Below are positions 21,535 through 30,655 of a stretch of 64,000 bases of DNA, in pieces. The translations under genes were made by a program, and so were the position numbers. The notes below the pieces were generated by a model. It had not been told where the DNA came from. It searched no databases and was given only the letters and a program-made list of their open reading frames with translations. This DNA is from AV40 sp963817335 (GTDB lineage: Bacteria > Verrucomicrobiota > Verrucomicrobiia > Chthoniobacterales > UBA10450). Numbering within the stretch: position 1 is the first letter of the stretch; every line of letters starts with the position of its first letter. The DNA is taken from NCBI GenBank assembly GCA_963817335.1, contig CAWFNX010000004.1:1-64000 (forward strand), written 5' to 3'.

Positions 21535-22512
21535 ATGGCTTTGAATTACTCTGTCGTTATCTGCTCGCACAATCCGCGGCGGGATTACTTGCGACGCACC
21601 CTGGATGCGCTTCAGGCACAAACCTTGTCCCGGGAACGATGGGAGTTGCTCGTGATTGACAATGCCTCGCAGGAGCAGCTGGCTACTGCTTGGGATATCT
21701 CATGGCACCCGCACGCGCGTCACTTACGTGAGGATGAACTTGGACTGACGCCTGCCCGACTGCGCGGCATTAAGGAAGCCGGTGGAGATGTCTTGGTCTT
21801 CGTAGACGACGACAACGTCTTAGCTCCCGATTTTCTCGAGCGCATTGAAGCTATCGCAGCACAATACCCATATCTCGGTGTTTTCGGTTCAGGCTCGGTT
21901 GAGCCAGAGTTTGAAATTGAACCGCCGCCGGAGCTGGTCCGTTTAGCGGCAGAACACGGAGGTCTGCTGCCGCTGCTGGCACTTAAAGGCGTTTCTTCCC
22001 CGTTTTGGAGTAACAACCCCATGGACCGGAGTTCGATGCCTTGGGGAGCTGGACTCTGCGTGACTCGAGAAACAGCGGCGGATTATGTCGACCTTACTCG
22101 GCGCCTAAATATTAACGAGATACTGGACCGGCGCGGTAAGGAATTATTCTGTTCAGGGGACGATCTGTTTTCCTGGGCTGCCGCTTCGATCGGCAAAGGT
22201 TTTGGCGTGTTTCCGGAGCTTCGGGTAGTGCATCTAATTTCTGCCGAACGCGTGCAGCCCCGATATTTTCTGAGACTAGTTCACGGGTGGTGGCTCTCGG
22301 AAGGAGTCTTGAATTATTTGATGACGGGGATTGAGCCGCGAAAAATCAATTTGGAGCGTAGCCTACGTATCCTGTTGGGTGGTTTAAGAAACGGGTTGTT
22401 TCACATGCGATACAAATTAGCTGGAGCGCGCGGTGAAGCCAAGGCCCGCCGCTTGATCTCCGAGCACGGGTTAAAGCCAGTCAACCGGGCCTTCCAACCC
22501 TGCGTAACCTGA
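21535..22512 (+). CDS. Glycosyltransferase family 2
   Basis: A 325-residue GT-A enzyme: YSVVICSHNPRRDYLRRTLD at the N-terminus, ELLVIDNASQEQLA, the sugar-nucleotide-binding LVFVDDDNVLAPDFLERI with its DDD motif, and a later SGDDLFSWAAASIGKGFG that corresponds to the acceptor or catalytic-base loop. The start ATG lies only five bases after the stop of the preceding GT2 gene, so the two are almost certainly co-transcribed. It is expected to act in the cytoplasm on a lipid-linked oligosaccharide. Sugar specificity cannot be derived. Confidence 0.87.
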   Translation: MALNYSVVICSHNPRRDYLRRTLDALQAQTLSRERWELLVIDNASQEQLATAWDISWHPHARHLREDELGLTPARLRGIKEAGGDVLVFVDDDNVLAPDFLERIEAIAAQYPYLGVFGSGSVEPEFEIEPPPELVRLAAEHGGLLPLLALKGVSSPFWSNNPMDRSSMPWGAGLCVTRETAADYVDLTRRLNINEILDRRGKELFCSGDDLFSWAAASIGKGFGVFPELRVVHLISAERVQPRYFLRLVHGWWLSEGVLNYLMTGIEPRKINLERSLRILLGGLRNGLFHMRYKLAGARGEAKARRLISEHGLKPVNRAFQPCVT

Positions 22513-22741
22513 TGATAAGGCGCACCCCGTTAGATATAGATAATGTCCAGGATCGCAGAGCCATGCTCCCTCAGGTTACACGGCTGTATTAAACTCTTTA
22601 ATGGGAATGGAGTTCAATTAGCTGTCATTTAATACGTTTTCGTGCCGCAGTTTACGATGAACGACACAACGAAAATGACTTACTTTGTTCCAATCAATTC
22701 GACTACTGGACCAGGTGGAACCCAACGGTGAATCAACCCCA

Positions 22742-23701
22742 ATGCCACTCGTTTCTGTCATAACTCCTTGCCACAACCAGGCACACTATTTGCCTGACGC
22801 CATCAAGAGCGCACTCGCGCAGACGCATCGACCGATCGAAGTCGTCGTGGTAGATGACGGTTCGCCCGACAATGTAATCGATGTAGTCGCCTCTTACCCC
22901 GGTGTGCGTTGCGTCCGGCAGGAAAATCGCGGTCGTGCTCAGGCGCGTAATGCCGGCTTCCGCGCCAGTCGCGGAGAATACGTTGTCTTCCTAGACGCAG
23001 ATGATCGCCTGATCCCGAATGCGATTGAGGCCCATCTGTGCTGCTTTGCGACGCATCCCGAGGCTGGGTTCGTGGTGGGAGACATCGATCAGATCGCAAG
23101 TGACGGATCGTACATTTATTCACCACGCTGGCCGACGCTGGAAGCAAATTTTTACGAAGAGCTACTAAAGGTCAATCACGTGGCAAACACGATAGGCGTG
23201 ATGTTTCGGCGCTCGCTGTTTGATGCTCTGGGAGGGTTCGCCAGCGCCTTCGAACCGGCAGAGGATTATGAAATCCTTCTCCGCGCCGCCCGCTCATGTC
23301 AAAGCGCGCACCATTCGACAGCAGTCGCTCAATATCGTCGTCATATCGAGAGCACCTCCCGTAAAGGAGCGCTCATGTTGCGAGCCACGCACCGGGTAAT
23401 GTCCTCTCAATATTCGTTCGTGAAACAAGATCCGAAGTTGAGCATGGCGCTTCGGACGGGCGAAATTTACTGGCGGGAACATTATGGCGCGGTGACAATC
23501 AAAGAAATATGGCGGAACGTCGCCCGGGGACATATGCGACGTGCCGCGCAGTCAGCTGCCGTCTTGATTTGGCACGTTCGGAGCCGACTCTTCCTGTTGC
23601 CCTGGAAACATCGACGCCGGGTGCTTGAGGCCGTTCGACACTTCCTTGGTTTCCCGCAAAAACACGCGGATCGTTGCCCGGGTGGTATTGTCGGCCGTTA
23701 A
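22742..23701 (+). CDS. Glycosyltransferase family 2
   Basis: A GT-A enzyme of 319 residues beginning directly with its fold: MPLVSVITPCHNQAHYLPDA, then IEVVVVDDGSPDNVIDVV, GRAQARNAGFRASRGEYVVF and FLDADDRLIPNA (DXD site). FEPAEDYEILLRAARS near residue 180 matches the ED catalytic-base motif of GT2 proteins. The ATG at 22742 is chosen because the domain begins there; a TTG at 22685 would add 19 residues of no clear similarity. The last 100 residues are basic with a short hydrophobic patch (SAAVLIWHVRSRLFLL), perhaps a membrane-association helix. A gap of 230 bases separates it from the previous gene; I see no clear signal in it. Confidence 0.85.
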   Translation: MPLVSVITPCHNQAHYLPDAIKSALAQTHRPIEVVVVDDGSPDNVIDVVASYPGVRCVRQENRGRAQARNAGFRASRGEYVVFLDADDRLIPNAIEAHLCCFATHPEAGFVVGDIDQIASDGSYIYSPRWPTLEANFYEELLKVNHVANTIGVMFRRSLFDALGGFASAFEPAEDYEILLRAARSCQSAHHSTAVAQYRRHIESTSRKGALMLRATHRVMSSQYSFVKQDPKLSMALRTGEIYWREHYGAVTIKEIWRNVARGHMRRAAQSAAVLIWHVRSRLFLLPWKHRRRVLEAVRHFLGFPQKHADRCPGGIVGR

Positions 23702-23755
23702 ATATCGAGATGAGCATATGACGCGTTCGCTGACGATTGTCTTTCTTACTATTAA

Positions 23756-25411
23756 ATGATCGAGACCCATAAACCTGAACGCCAACTTTGGACTGGGTTC
23801 ATTGAATCTTGCGAACGGTTCCCGGAGCGCCCTGCGATTGATGTTGGGCATGAGGTGACTTATCGGGAATTAGCGCAGCGAGCTAAATGTATAGCGGCCA
23901 CAATCCAAAGAGAAGAAGTAGCGGCTGGCGCAGTCCCGCTAACGGCGGTATTCGCCTATCGCTCGGAGACGGCCTATGCCGGCGTGCTCGGAGCGTTGAT
24001 GGCCGGTCACGGCTATGTGCCATTGAACCGGACGTTTCCGGTGGTTCGAACACGGCTAATGCTGGAAAGATCGATGTGCCGCTCCATCGTGGTGGATGCC
24101 GGATCCGAACCACAGCTGGAGGCGTTGTTAGTTGGCGCCGAGGCTCCGTTGGTTCTGATTTTCCCCGATCGATCGGACGTTTCTCAGTTGGCGGCCAAAT
24201 TTCCCGCGCACCGGATTGTAGGGGCAAATGACCTCGCTTCTCCCAGCGAATGGCGTTCACGAGATATCCCCTTAAACTCGATCGCTTATCTCCTCTTTAC
24301 ATCGGGGAGCACCGGACAACCGAAAGGTGTGATGGTATCCCACTCGAATGTGCTCCACTACGTAAACTACGTCACGAAGCGATACGCTTTCACCAACAGC
24401 GATCGTGTGTCACAAACATTCGATCTGACGTTCGATTTATCAGCCCACGATATGTTTATCGCCTGGCACAACGGGGCGTGCGTCTGTTGCCCCACTCAAA
24501 AGCAATCTATCAAGCCGGGAGCGTTCGTAAATGACGCTCGGTTGACGGTCTGGTTTTCTGTCCCTTCGACGGCAGTGTTTATGCGTCGCCTCGGAGTGCT
24601 CAAGCCCGGCATGTATCCGCAGTTGCGACTGAGTTTGTTCTGCGGAGAAGCGCTACCGACTGAAATCGTCCGGCAATGGGCGCTGGCGGCCCCCAATTCG
24701 GTGATTGAGAATCTCTATGGTCCTACCGAACTCACAATCGCGTGCACAGCATATCGATGGGATGACGCGAGTTCACCGGCCGAATGCGAACAAGGCTTAG
24801 TGCCGATCGGCGAGCCATTCGATGAGATGGAAGCGTTGATCGTGGACGAGGAGATGCGTGAGGTGGAACCGGGGACAGGCGGCGAGCTTCTTATGACGGG
24901 ACCGCAGCGTTGTCTTGGCTACTGGAACGACGAAGAAAAGACAAAACGCGGTTTTGTGACTGTTCCCAGTAAAAGCCGCGACCGGTACTATTATAGAACA
25001 GGTGACCGGGTGCGCCGACGTGGGGCAGGGGAGCCGCTTCTCTACCTTGGTCGGTTGGACAGCCAAATTAAAGTGCTCGGCCACAGAGTTGAGCTAGGAG
25101 AGGTGGAAGCCGCAGTGAGGGAGGCATCCGGATTGGACGGTGTGGTCGCGCTGGGCTGGCCGATGACCGCAAGCGGCGCTGATGCGATCGAAGTTTATCT
25201 TCAAACCGACGATTTCGATACGAAAGAGCTGATCGAGAAGCTTAAAACAAAACTTCCGGCGTATATGGTGCCGAAGAATATTCGGCTTCTGCGCCATTTT
25301 CCGCTGAACGTGAATGGTAAGTTCGATCGGAGCGCTCTGCGCAAGAGATTGGAAGAACCATCTACCGAACGTGTAGAAATGGAAACGTCAGGCAGGTCGG
25401 TTCCAAGATAG
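23756..25411 (+). CDS. Stand-alone amino-acid adenylation enzyme (NRPS A-domain / DltA-like)
   Basis: An AMP-forming enzyme of 551 residues with adenylation core motifs in order: LLFTSGSTGQPKGVMVSHSN (A3) near residue 180, QTFDLTFDLSAHDMF (A4) with the aspartate that usually contacts the substrate amine, ENLYGPTELTIAC (A5), YYRTGDRVRR (A7), LGRLDSQIKVLGHRVELGEV (A8) and LNVNGKFDR (A10) with the catalytic lysine near residue 521. There is no attached carrier or condensation domain, so it probably charges one of the two separate carrier proteins encoded 2 kb downstream. The substrate is likely an amino acid, from the A4 aspartate, but this is inference. It opens a six-gene cassette between the glycosyltransferases and the exosortase. 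Confidence 0.88.
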   Translation: MIETHKPERQLWTGFIESCERFPERPAIDVGHEVTYRELAQRAKCIAATIQREEVAAGAVPLTAVFAYRSETAYAGVLGALMAGHGYVPLNRTFPVVRTRLMLERSMCRSIVVDAGSEPQLEALLVGAEAPLVLIFPDRSDVSQLAAKFPAHRIVGANDLASPSEWRSRDIPLNSIAYLLFTSGSTGQPKGVMVSHSNVLHYVNYVTKRYAFTNSDRVSQTFDLTFDLSAHDMFIAWHNGACVCCPTQKQSIKPGAFVNDARLTVWFSVPSTAVFMRRLGVLKPGMYPQLRLSLFCGEALPTEIVRQWALAAPNSVIENLYGPTELTIACTAYRWDDASSPAECEQGLVPIGEPFDEMEALIVDEEMREVEPGTGGELLMTGPQRCLGYWNDEEKTKRGFVTVPSKSRDRYYYRTGDRVRRRGAGEPLLYLGRLDSQIKVLGHRVELGEVEAAVREASGLDGVVALGWPMTASGADAIEVYLQTDDFDTKELIEKLKTKLPAYMVPKNIRLLRHFPLNVNGKFDRSALRKRLEEPSTERVEMETSGRSVPR

Positions 25412-27316
25412 TTGCAAATCAAGCTCTTCTCCGCAGTCCGCACTCGCCAGGAATTCCGAGACATGAACTTGGTTCGCAGCTGGATCCGCAATTTTCCCGA
25501 ACCGCAGAAGACGTCGATCACAGACGCGCTTGAATCGGCGAGCCTGGCGAAGATTCGGCGGGCGTTACGTCTGCTCGAAGATCTGGGTGCCGATCAGCGC
25601 GGTCCGATTCTGAACGTTGAACTCCTCAGCACATTTAATCTCGAGCCTGTGCTACCGGCGCTACAGCTCGCTCTTAACTGCCTGCCGAGTCGAGCCTGCC
25701 TCCAACTTGGGCCACTCGATGCAATTGAATCTCATATTTCGCAACGCGCGGGCGCGGAATCGCAGAAGCCTCTGCATGCTCGCGTTATCATCTGGCGGCT
25801 CGAAGAGCTGTTTCCCGAGGCGCTTTATCCCTTTTCGACCGGCTTTCCTGACAAAGTGGCCGCCTGCCTCGACCAAGTCCTGGAAAGGCTGGAGAGAGTG
25901 GTCGGTCTTCACCAGAGGAGTGCCGGCGGAATTCCATTATTTCTCTCGACAATTGCGTTCCCTGTGAACTTCTCGAACCCCGTGTTTGCGGCTCAGCATC
26001 GCGCCGGACTATTTGGCTTAGCGGGACGCATCAACCAAAAAATTTACGAATTGGCCACTGATAACAAAGGCGTTCATGTGCTGGATCTTGCGGCATGGGC
26101 TGCTTTCGAAGGTCGGACTCATGCCGATGCGACGTTGGATTTCATGGCGCGGCAACCGTTGAGCGCAAAAGGGCAGACTGCTTTCGGGCTATTTATCGCT
26201 CGATCTTTGCGCCCGTTGATTGTGCCGCGGCGCAAGGCGCTCGCCTTGGATTTGGATAACACGCTTTGGGGCGGCGTAGTTGGCGAAGACGGCGTCGTCG
26301 GGCTTAGACTTGGCCACGAATTTCCAGGTAATGTGCATCTGCGGATCCAGCGGGAACTGCTCGAATTGCGAAACAGGGGAGTGCTATTGGTGTTGCTCTC
26401 CAAGAATAACGAGGATGATGCACGGCAGGCTTTTAATTTGCTACCCGATATGCTTATAAAGTGGGACGATTTTGCCGCCCGCAAAATCAACTGGAATCAC
26501 AAATATCAAAATTTGTGCGAAGCGGCCAAGGAGCTGAGTCTCGGTCTCGACAGCTTTGCTTTCATCGATGATTCCGACTACGAACGCGAGCAAATGCGTC
26601 AATCGCTCCCGGAGGTGCTGATTCTAAACGACAACCCGGACCCATTGCACACACTCCGCTCTTTATGGGAAACCGATGCATTCGATGCATTGTCTCTGAC
26701 TGAGGAGGATCATGGCCGCCACCGCGACTACGCCGCGCGCGCAGCCAGGGATGTGGCAGCGCACCAGGACGATTTGGAGACGTTTCTCAGGTCGTTACAA
26801 ATGGAGGCGACGATCGAAGAAATCGGACCATCGAATCTGGAGCGAGTCGCGACGATGCTTGGCAAGACCAATCAGTTTAACCTGACGACGAAGCGACATT
26901 TGCAGGCAGATGTGCAGAGGATGTTGAATTTGCCGGGTTCAATAGCGCTGGCGTTGCGGCTGCGTGACAAATTCGGCGAGCAGGGGATTGTCGGCGTCGT
27001 GCTTGCCATTCCCATCGGACAGAATTCGACTCTGGCAATCGATAGCTTTTTAGTAAGTTGTCGGGCATTGGGACGCGGAGTGGAAGATGCTCTTTGGACG
27101 GCAATGATAGACCGCGCTGCGCGACAAGGCATTCGGAAGCTGGAAGCGGAATATCGTGCCACCGCCAAGAATGGAATTGTGGCGGAACTGTACGACAGAC
27201 TTGGTTTACAACGGGTTGAGCAAAGCCCTGATTCAGTTCGGTACCAATTGGCTCCAGTCGAGCGACGACCATTCCCTTCCTGGATGGTGGTGACGAATCA
27301 ACGCAATGAACAATAG
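25412..27316 (+). CDS. FkbH-like HAD-superfamily enzyme (HAD-IIIC plus GNAT-like domain)
   Basis: A 634-residue protein with the layout of FkbH-type enzymes: an N-terminal SGNH-like region, a HAD-IIIC phosphatase domain with LALDLDNTLWGGVVGEDG (Asp280 and Asp282 as nucleophile and acid), LLSKNNEDD as motif II/III, SFAFIDDSDYEREQM as motif IV, and a C-terminal GNAT-like domain with MLGKTNQFNLTTKR. Characterised FkbH enzymes take 1,3-bisphosphoglycerate, remove phosphate and load a glyceryl unit on an acyl carrier protein. TTG at 25412 directly follows the previous stop; ATG at 25463 is an equally plausible start. Its 3' end overlaps the first carrier-protein gene by 11 bases, which supports a direct partnership. 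Confidence 0.88.
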   Translation: MQIKLFSAVRTRQEFRDMNLVRSWIRNFPEPQKTSITDALESASLAKIRRALRLLEDLGADQRGPILNVELLSTFNLEPVLPALQLALNCLPSRACLQLGPLDAIESHISQRAGAESQKPLHARVIIWRLEELFPEALYPFSTGFPDKVAACLDQVLERLERVVGLHQRSAGGIPLFLSTIAFPVNFSNPVFAAQHRAGLFGLAGRINQKIYELATDNKGVHVLDLAAWAAFEGRTHADATLDFMARQPLSAKGQTAFGLFIARSLRPLIVPRRKALALDLDNTLWGGVVGEDGVVGLRLGHEFPGNVHLRIQRELLELRNRGVLLVLLSKNNEDDARQAFNLLPDMLIKWDDFAARKINWNHKYQNLCEAAKELSLGLDSFAFIDDSDYEREQMRQSLPEVLILNDNPDPLHTLRSLWETDAFDALSLTEEDHGRHRDYAARAARDVAAHQDDLETFLRSLQMEATIEEIGPSNLERVATMLGKTNQFNLTTKRHLQADVQRMLNLPGSIALALRLRDKFGEQGIVGVVLAIPIGQNSTLAIDSFLVSCRALGRGVEDALWTAMIDRAARQGIRKLEAEYRATAKNGIVAELYDRLGLQRVEQSPDSVRYQLAPVERRPFPSWMVVTNQRNEQ

Positions 27317-27551
27317 CGATCCGTTACTCCGTCTGCTGATTGATTTTTTCAACCTTCCGCCGGACACTCAACCGCAGGAAATCAATCAAAACGGTATCTC
27401 GTCATGGGACTCGTTGGCGATGGTGCAGTTAATCGCGGACTTGCAGGGCACCTTCTCAATTGAATTCGATCTGGACGAAATCGGTGCATTGCGAAGTTAC
27501 GAGGAAATTCACCGCACCCTTTCTAGGAAAGGTGTTCCTTCCCTGAGGTAG
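27306..27551 (+). CDS. Acyl carrier protein 1
   Basis: An 81-residue acidic helical protein. The phosphopantetheine attachment serine is Ser36 in ISSWDSLAMVQLIADLQ, followed by the acidic helix-III region FDLDEIGALRSYEEI. The gene overlaps the end of the FkbH-like gene, a pattern common for FkbH/ACP pairs in glyceryl-extender-unit pathways. It most likely carries the product of one of the two activating enzymes upstream as a thioester. Confidence 0.86.
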   Translation: MNNSDPLLRLLIDFFNLPPDTQPQEINQNGISSWDSLAMVQLIADLQGTFSIEFDLDEIGALRSYEEIHRTLSRKGVPSLR

Positions 27552-27554
27552 CGA

Positions 27555-27827
27555 ATGAATGATCTGACTCCGGACCGAGTGCGACAATTCCTTATCACAA
27601 GATACTCCCGCGCGATCAAGGAAGTCGGCATCGATCCAACCCAAGTTCCGGATACCTTCGATTTCCTTCTCAGCGGAGTCATTGATTCTTTCGGGATACT
27701 CGAAATGGTTACGGCGATCGAAGACGAATTCCGCATCCAACTCGACATGGCTACCCTGGACGCGGAACAAATTACAATACTCGGTCCGTTATCACAGTAT
27801 GTCTCGAAGAATGCGAGACCAATTTAG
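27555..27827 (+). CDS. Acyl carrier protein 2
   Basis: A 90-residue carrier protein with Ser45 in LLSGVIDSFGILEMVTAIED as the predicted phosphopantetheine site. It lies three bases after ACP 1. The two differ in the attachment motif (WDSL versus IDSF) and have little similarity elsewhere, so they are unlikely to be a recent duplication and may serve different loading enzymes, one for the adenylation enzyme and one for the FkbH-like enzyme. This division of labour is inference. Confidence 0.84.
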   Translation: MNDLTPDRVRQFLITRYSRAIKEVGIDPTQVPDTFDFLLSGVIDSFGILEMVTAIEDEFRIQLDMATLDAEQITILGPLSQYVSKNARPI

Positions 27828-27853
27828 CCAGCTGCCAGTTAGTTAGTCCGACC

Positions 27854-28828
27854 GTGCGTCAATCTATGATGCTTGTTTATCGCCAGGCGCCTATCTTTGT
27901 TCACACCTTTAATCACCGGCTCGGTAGCGTCCGGCGTGACCTGAATGAGTTGAAAGCCAGCAAACTTATGGCTGGCACGGTGGAGAGTCTTACCGCCATC
28001 GGTTATCGATACAATTTCGGATTAGGCGAAGACGAGACGCTATTAACACTGGCCATGACGCCTCTGGCTTCGATATTAAAACACGCGGCCGAGCCGCGTG
28101 CGCTGGTGTTTCAGCATTGTTTCGCGGAGAGCGCGGTTTTGCCTTATGAGCCTGGCGACACAATCGGAGCTTCACGAAACCGCTATTTTGCCGCGGAACT
28201 GATGCGAGCGCTCGGGATTGATCACTTGCCTTATTTCTGTTCCTTCGCCAGTGGCTGTGCAGGGTTCCTGTCTCTCCTGGTTGCAGCGGGCGGTCTTTTC
28301 TCGAATTCCGACGAACGGCCGGCGGTTTGCGTGATGGCTGATAGCAGGCCCACTGGTATACCCTTTGACTTGTTGCGAGAAAGGATTCTGGGCTCCGACC
28401 ATAGCTCAACGTTTGTGGTCGGGCGCGAGAAGCGCGGTTATCAGTTACTGGGAACCAGTTACTACTCGACGACAAGAAAACTGGTGCCCCTGGTCGAGAT
28501 CGTAAAACGAACCGTGGAGATGATACAGGGTCTTGCTACTGAGCTTGGCTTGGAGTTGGCTGGCAGTGATGTCGTTATCCATTACCCGAATATCTTTCCG
28601 GATACGTGGAAGATGGTGACACGATATTTGCGGATCCCGCGGATTGAACATGTCATGGACGAGATGTCCGAGCGAGCGCATTGCGGTGCCACCGATTCGG
28701 TCATTTCATTGGCGAAGCTTCATCGCGGCCAGGACGGTCGGCTTCATGTCGTCGTCAACTATGGTGTTGGACTCCATTTGGGCGTTTGCATTTTGGAAGA
28801 GCGCGATGGGAGCGAAAGCGGCGTCTAG
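27854..28828 (+). CDS. KAS III-like 3-oxoacyl-ACP synthase / acyltransferase
   Basis: A 324-residue thiolase-fold protein. The nucleophile is Cys135 in FCSFASGCAGFLSLLVAAGG. A histidine in VVIHYPNIFPDTW (about 243) and an asparagine in VVVNYGVGLHLG (about 301) fit the Cys-His-Asn triad of KAS III enzymes. KAS III relatives either condense two acyl thioesters or move an acyl group to an alcohol or amine. Here it could extend or offload the carrier-bound unit. The start is GTG 27854 or the in-frame ATG at 27866. The gap of 131 bases after it contains no convincing gene. Confidence 0.78.
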   Translation: MRQSMMLVYRQAPIFVHTFNHRLGSVRRDLNELKASKLMAGTVESLTAIGYRYNFGLGEDETLLTLAMTPLASILKHAAEPRALVFQHCFAESAVLPYEPGDTIGASRNRYFAAELMRALGIDHLPYFCSFASGCAGFLSLLVAAGGLFSNSDERPAVCVMADSRPTGIPFDLLRERILGSDHSSTFVVGREKRGYQLLGTSYYSTTRKLVPLVEIVKRTVEMIQGLATELGLELAGSDVVIHYPNIFPDTWKMVTRYLRIPRIEHVMDEMSERAHCGATDSVISLAKLHRGQDGRLHVVVNYGVGLHLGVCILEERDGSESGV

Positions 28829-28959
28829 CCATATGCATTTGCCCGGCGATCGAGTTGCAGCATTGCGTCTGTCGACAATTAGCTATCTAGATTTGTGGAG
28901 CGATATGCGAGATCTGGTGGACAGGGCGCGGTTCCAGATGTGTTAGATGCTGTTCAAAG

Positions 28960-29460
28960 ATGGAAAGCACCAAAGAGCGATTTTTTGCGGGACTTAAGAA
29001 CCGGGTCCTTCAGGCGCTGGCCCGTCACGCGCCAGGCGCGACGACCTGGCGGGTGTGGCTCAATCGGTGGCGGGGTGTGCATATTGGGCAAAATGTGTGG
29101 ATCGGTTATGACGCCATCATAGAGACGTCGCGCCCAGACTTAGTCACGATCCGTGATCGGGCGACGGTTCAAATCCGGGCCACAATTATCGCGCACTTCC
29201 GCGAACAACTAGGCGTAGTTATCGAGGAAGACGCTACGGTGGGCCCTGGTGCTATCGTTTTGCCTAACGTAACGATCGGACGCGGATCAATCGTCACTGC
29301 TGGAAGCGTCGTTACCAAGTCGGTACCTCCGAAAACGATGGTGCAAGGGAATCCGGCACGCCCCATCGCGACGGTTGAAATTCCGTTGAGGATGGATGTC
29401 TCGTTAAAAGAGTTTGGCAAGGGCTTGCGACCGATCCGAGAAAACCGGCCTGAAAACTAG
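28960..29460 (+). CDS. Left-handed beta-helix acyltransferase (WbbJ/LacA-like)
   Basis: A 166-residue hexapeptide-repeat protein. Repeats are visible from GVHIGQNVWIGYDAII through VVIEEDATVGPGAIVLPNVT and IGRGSIVTAGSVVTKSVPP, ending with the typical GNPARPIATVEI. The usual catalytic histidine may be that in IIAHFREQ. Enzymes of this fold move acetyl or other acyl groups onto sugars. As the last gene of the carrier-protein cassette, it is a good candidate for the enzyme that transfers the carrier-made group, or an acetyl group, to the glycan. It ends 45 bases before the exosortase. Confidence 0.82.
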   Translation: MESTKERFFAGLKNRVLQALARHAPGATTWRVWLNRWRGVHIGQNVWIGYDAIIETSRPDLVTIRDRATVQIRATIIAHFREQLGVVIEEDATVGPGAIVLPNVTIGRGSIVTAGSVVTKSVPPKTMVQGNPARPIATVEIPLRMDVSLKEFGKGLRPIRENRPEN

Positions 29461-29505
29461 GGAACACTTGACATCGCACCGGAACCAGGGAAATCAGGAG
29501 CATCC

Positions 29506-30456
29506 ATGAACAGAATGTCAGCGGCTTGCTCTGCGCACACATTCACCGGACAGTCGCGCCTTTCCCGCCGCGTTCTCGCATTTCTCTTCTTTATTGCTGG
29601 ATTGCTCGCCGCGTTCGCGCGTCCATTGGCTTCGCTTGCTGTCCATGCGGCCGGCAGTGAATTGCATTCACATATTCTTCTGATCCCATTTGTCGCGGCC
29701 TATCTCCTCTATATTCGTCGCAGGCAACTGCCCAAAGAATATGGGTCGTCTCCGGGATGGGCTGCGGCTCCGCTTCTCGGCGGGTTGGCGGCAGTAGCCG
29801 CGGCAATACGGGAACGTCCGAGTTTAAGCCACAACGATTATTTGGCGTTGATGGCTCTATCTTTCGTCTGCTTGTTGGCCACCGGAGGATTCCTTTTCCT
29901 GGGCCGAAAATGGATGGCCGCCGCGGCGTTTCCATTCGCTTTCCTAATCTTTATGGTGCCGATGCCCGATGCAATGGCCGATGCTTTGGAGTCAGGTTCA
30001 AAACTCGCTTCCGCTGAGGTCGCCAGCTGGTTCTTCAATCTGACCGGCACACCGGTCTTGCGGGATGGGAGAGTCTTTCAGTTGCCAAATATAGTAATCG
30101 TGGTGGCCCAGGAGTGCAGTGGCATCCGGTCGAGTTGGGTGCTCTTTATTACAAGCCTTCTTGCTGCTAACCTATTTCTGAAGAGCAGTTGGCGGCGGGC
30201 GGTGTTGGTTTGCTTCGTAATACCTCTTGGAGTCGTACGCAACGGATTTCGCGTGATGGTCATTGGCACGCTGTGTGTTTATTTCGGGCCGCAGATGATT
30301 CATAGCATTATCCACCGTCGTGGCGGCCCCCTGTTTTTTGTGTTATCCCTTGTTCCTCTATTCCTATTGCTTTGGTGGTTGCGCCGCGGCGATCTGGCTG
30401 AGGATTATCGGCGAAAAGATGGATCGCAAGCAGTCCGAATGAAATCATCGTCTTGA
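29506..30456 (+). CDS. Exosortase (XrtC-like family)
   Basis: An integral membrane transpeptidase-like enzyme of 316 residues with about eight hydrophobic segments. The catalytic cysteine is Cys204 in VVAQECSGIRSSWVL, the arginine is Arg245 in PLGVVRNGFRVMVIG, and the histidine is His270 (or His266) in MIHSIIHRRGGPLFF; these match the Cys-Arg-His set of exosortases. Exosortases recognise PEP-CTERM-type tails at the inner membrane and process the proteins for surface attachment. Cargo proteins with VPDSG-like and VPEPST tails lie 11-17 kb downstream. A GGAGC ribosome-binding-like site precedes ATG 29506. No fused EpsI/methanolan domain is seen. Confidence 0.92.
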   Translation: MNRMSAACSAHTFTGQSRLSRRVLAFLFFIAGLLAAFARPLASLAVHAAGSELHSHILLIPFVAAYLLYIRRRQLPKEYGSSPGWAAAPLLGGLAAVAAAIRERPSLSHNDYLALMALSFVCLLATGGFLFLGRKWMAAAAFPFAFLIFMVPMPDAMADALESGSKLASAEVASWFFNLTGTPVLRDGRVFQLPNIVIVVAQECSGIRSSWVLFITSLLAANLFLKSSWRRAVLVCFVIPLGVVRNGFRVMVIGTLCVYFGPQMIHSIIHRRGGPLFFVLSLVPLFLLLWWLRRGDLAEDYRRKDGSQAVRMKSSS

Positions 30457-30567
30457 GCGGAAGCCAGTTGCCGGGGCAAGAAAACATGAGAGGGTTTAAC
30501 GTTGACGCCGATTGCGCGGGGTTACGACACTTGGCCGCCCCAGGAAGCTTCGGTTTGCGCACATTGG

Positions 30568-30618
30568 GAATATACTCTTCTATATATTCAAATGACTATT
30601 TTGTGGCCTTGATTGTGC
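30568..30618 (+). promoter_or_regulatory. Candidate regulatory region before the export lipoprotein
   Basis: An inverted repeat GAATATA-8-TATATTC (30568-30589) is followed by a possible sigma-54 element, TGGCC...TGTGCA, with GG at 30605 and GC at 30617 (ten bases apart). The -24 half fits only partly, so the promoter call is weak. Confidence 0.22.
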
Positions 30619-30655
30619 ACGCCGGGGGATAGGACAAAGTGGAAATACTGAAGCT

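Noticed and set aside
22513..22741. The 230-base gap between two GT2 genes, checked for an RNA gene or riboswitch
   Set aside because: No stable paired structure or known motif could be recognised by eye.
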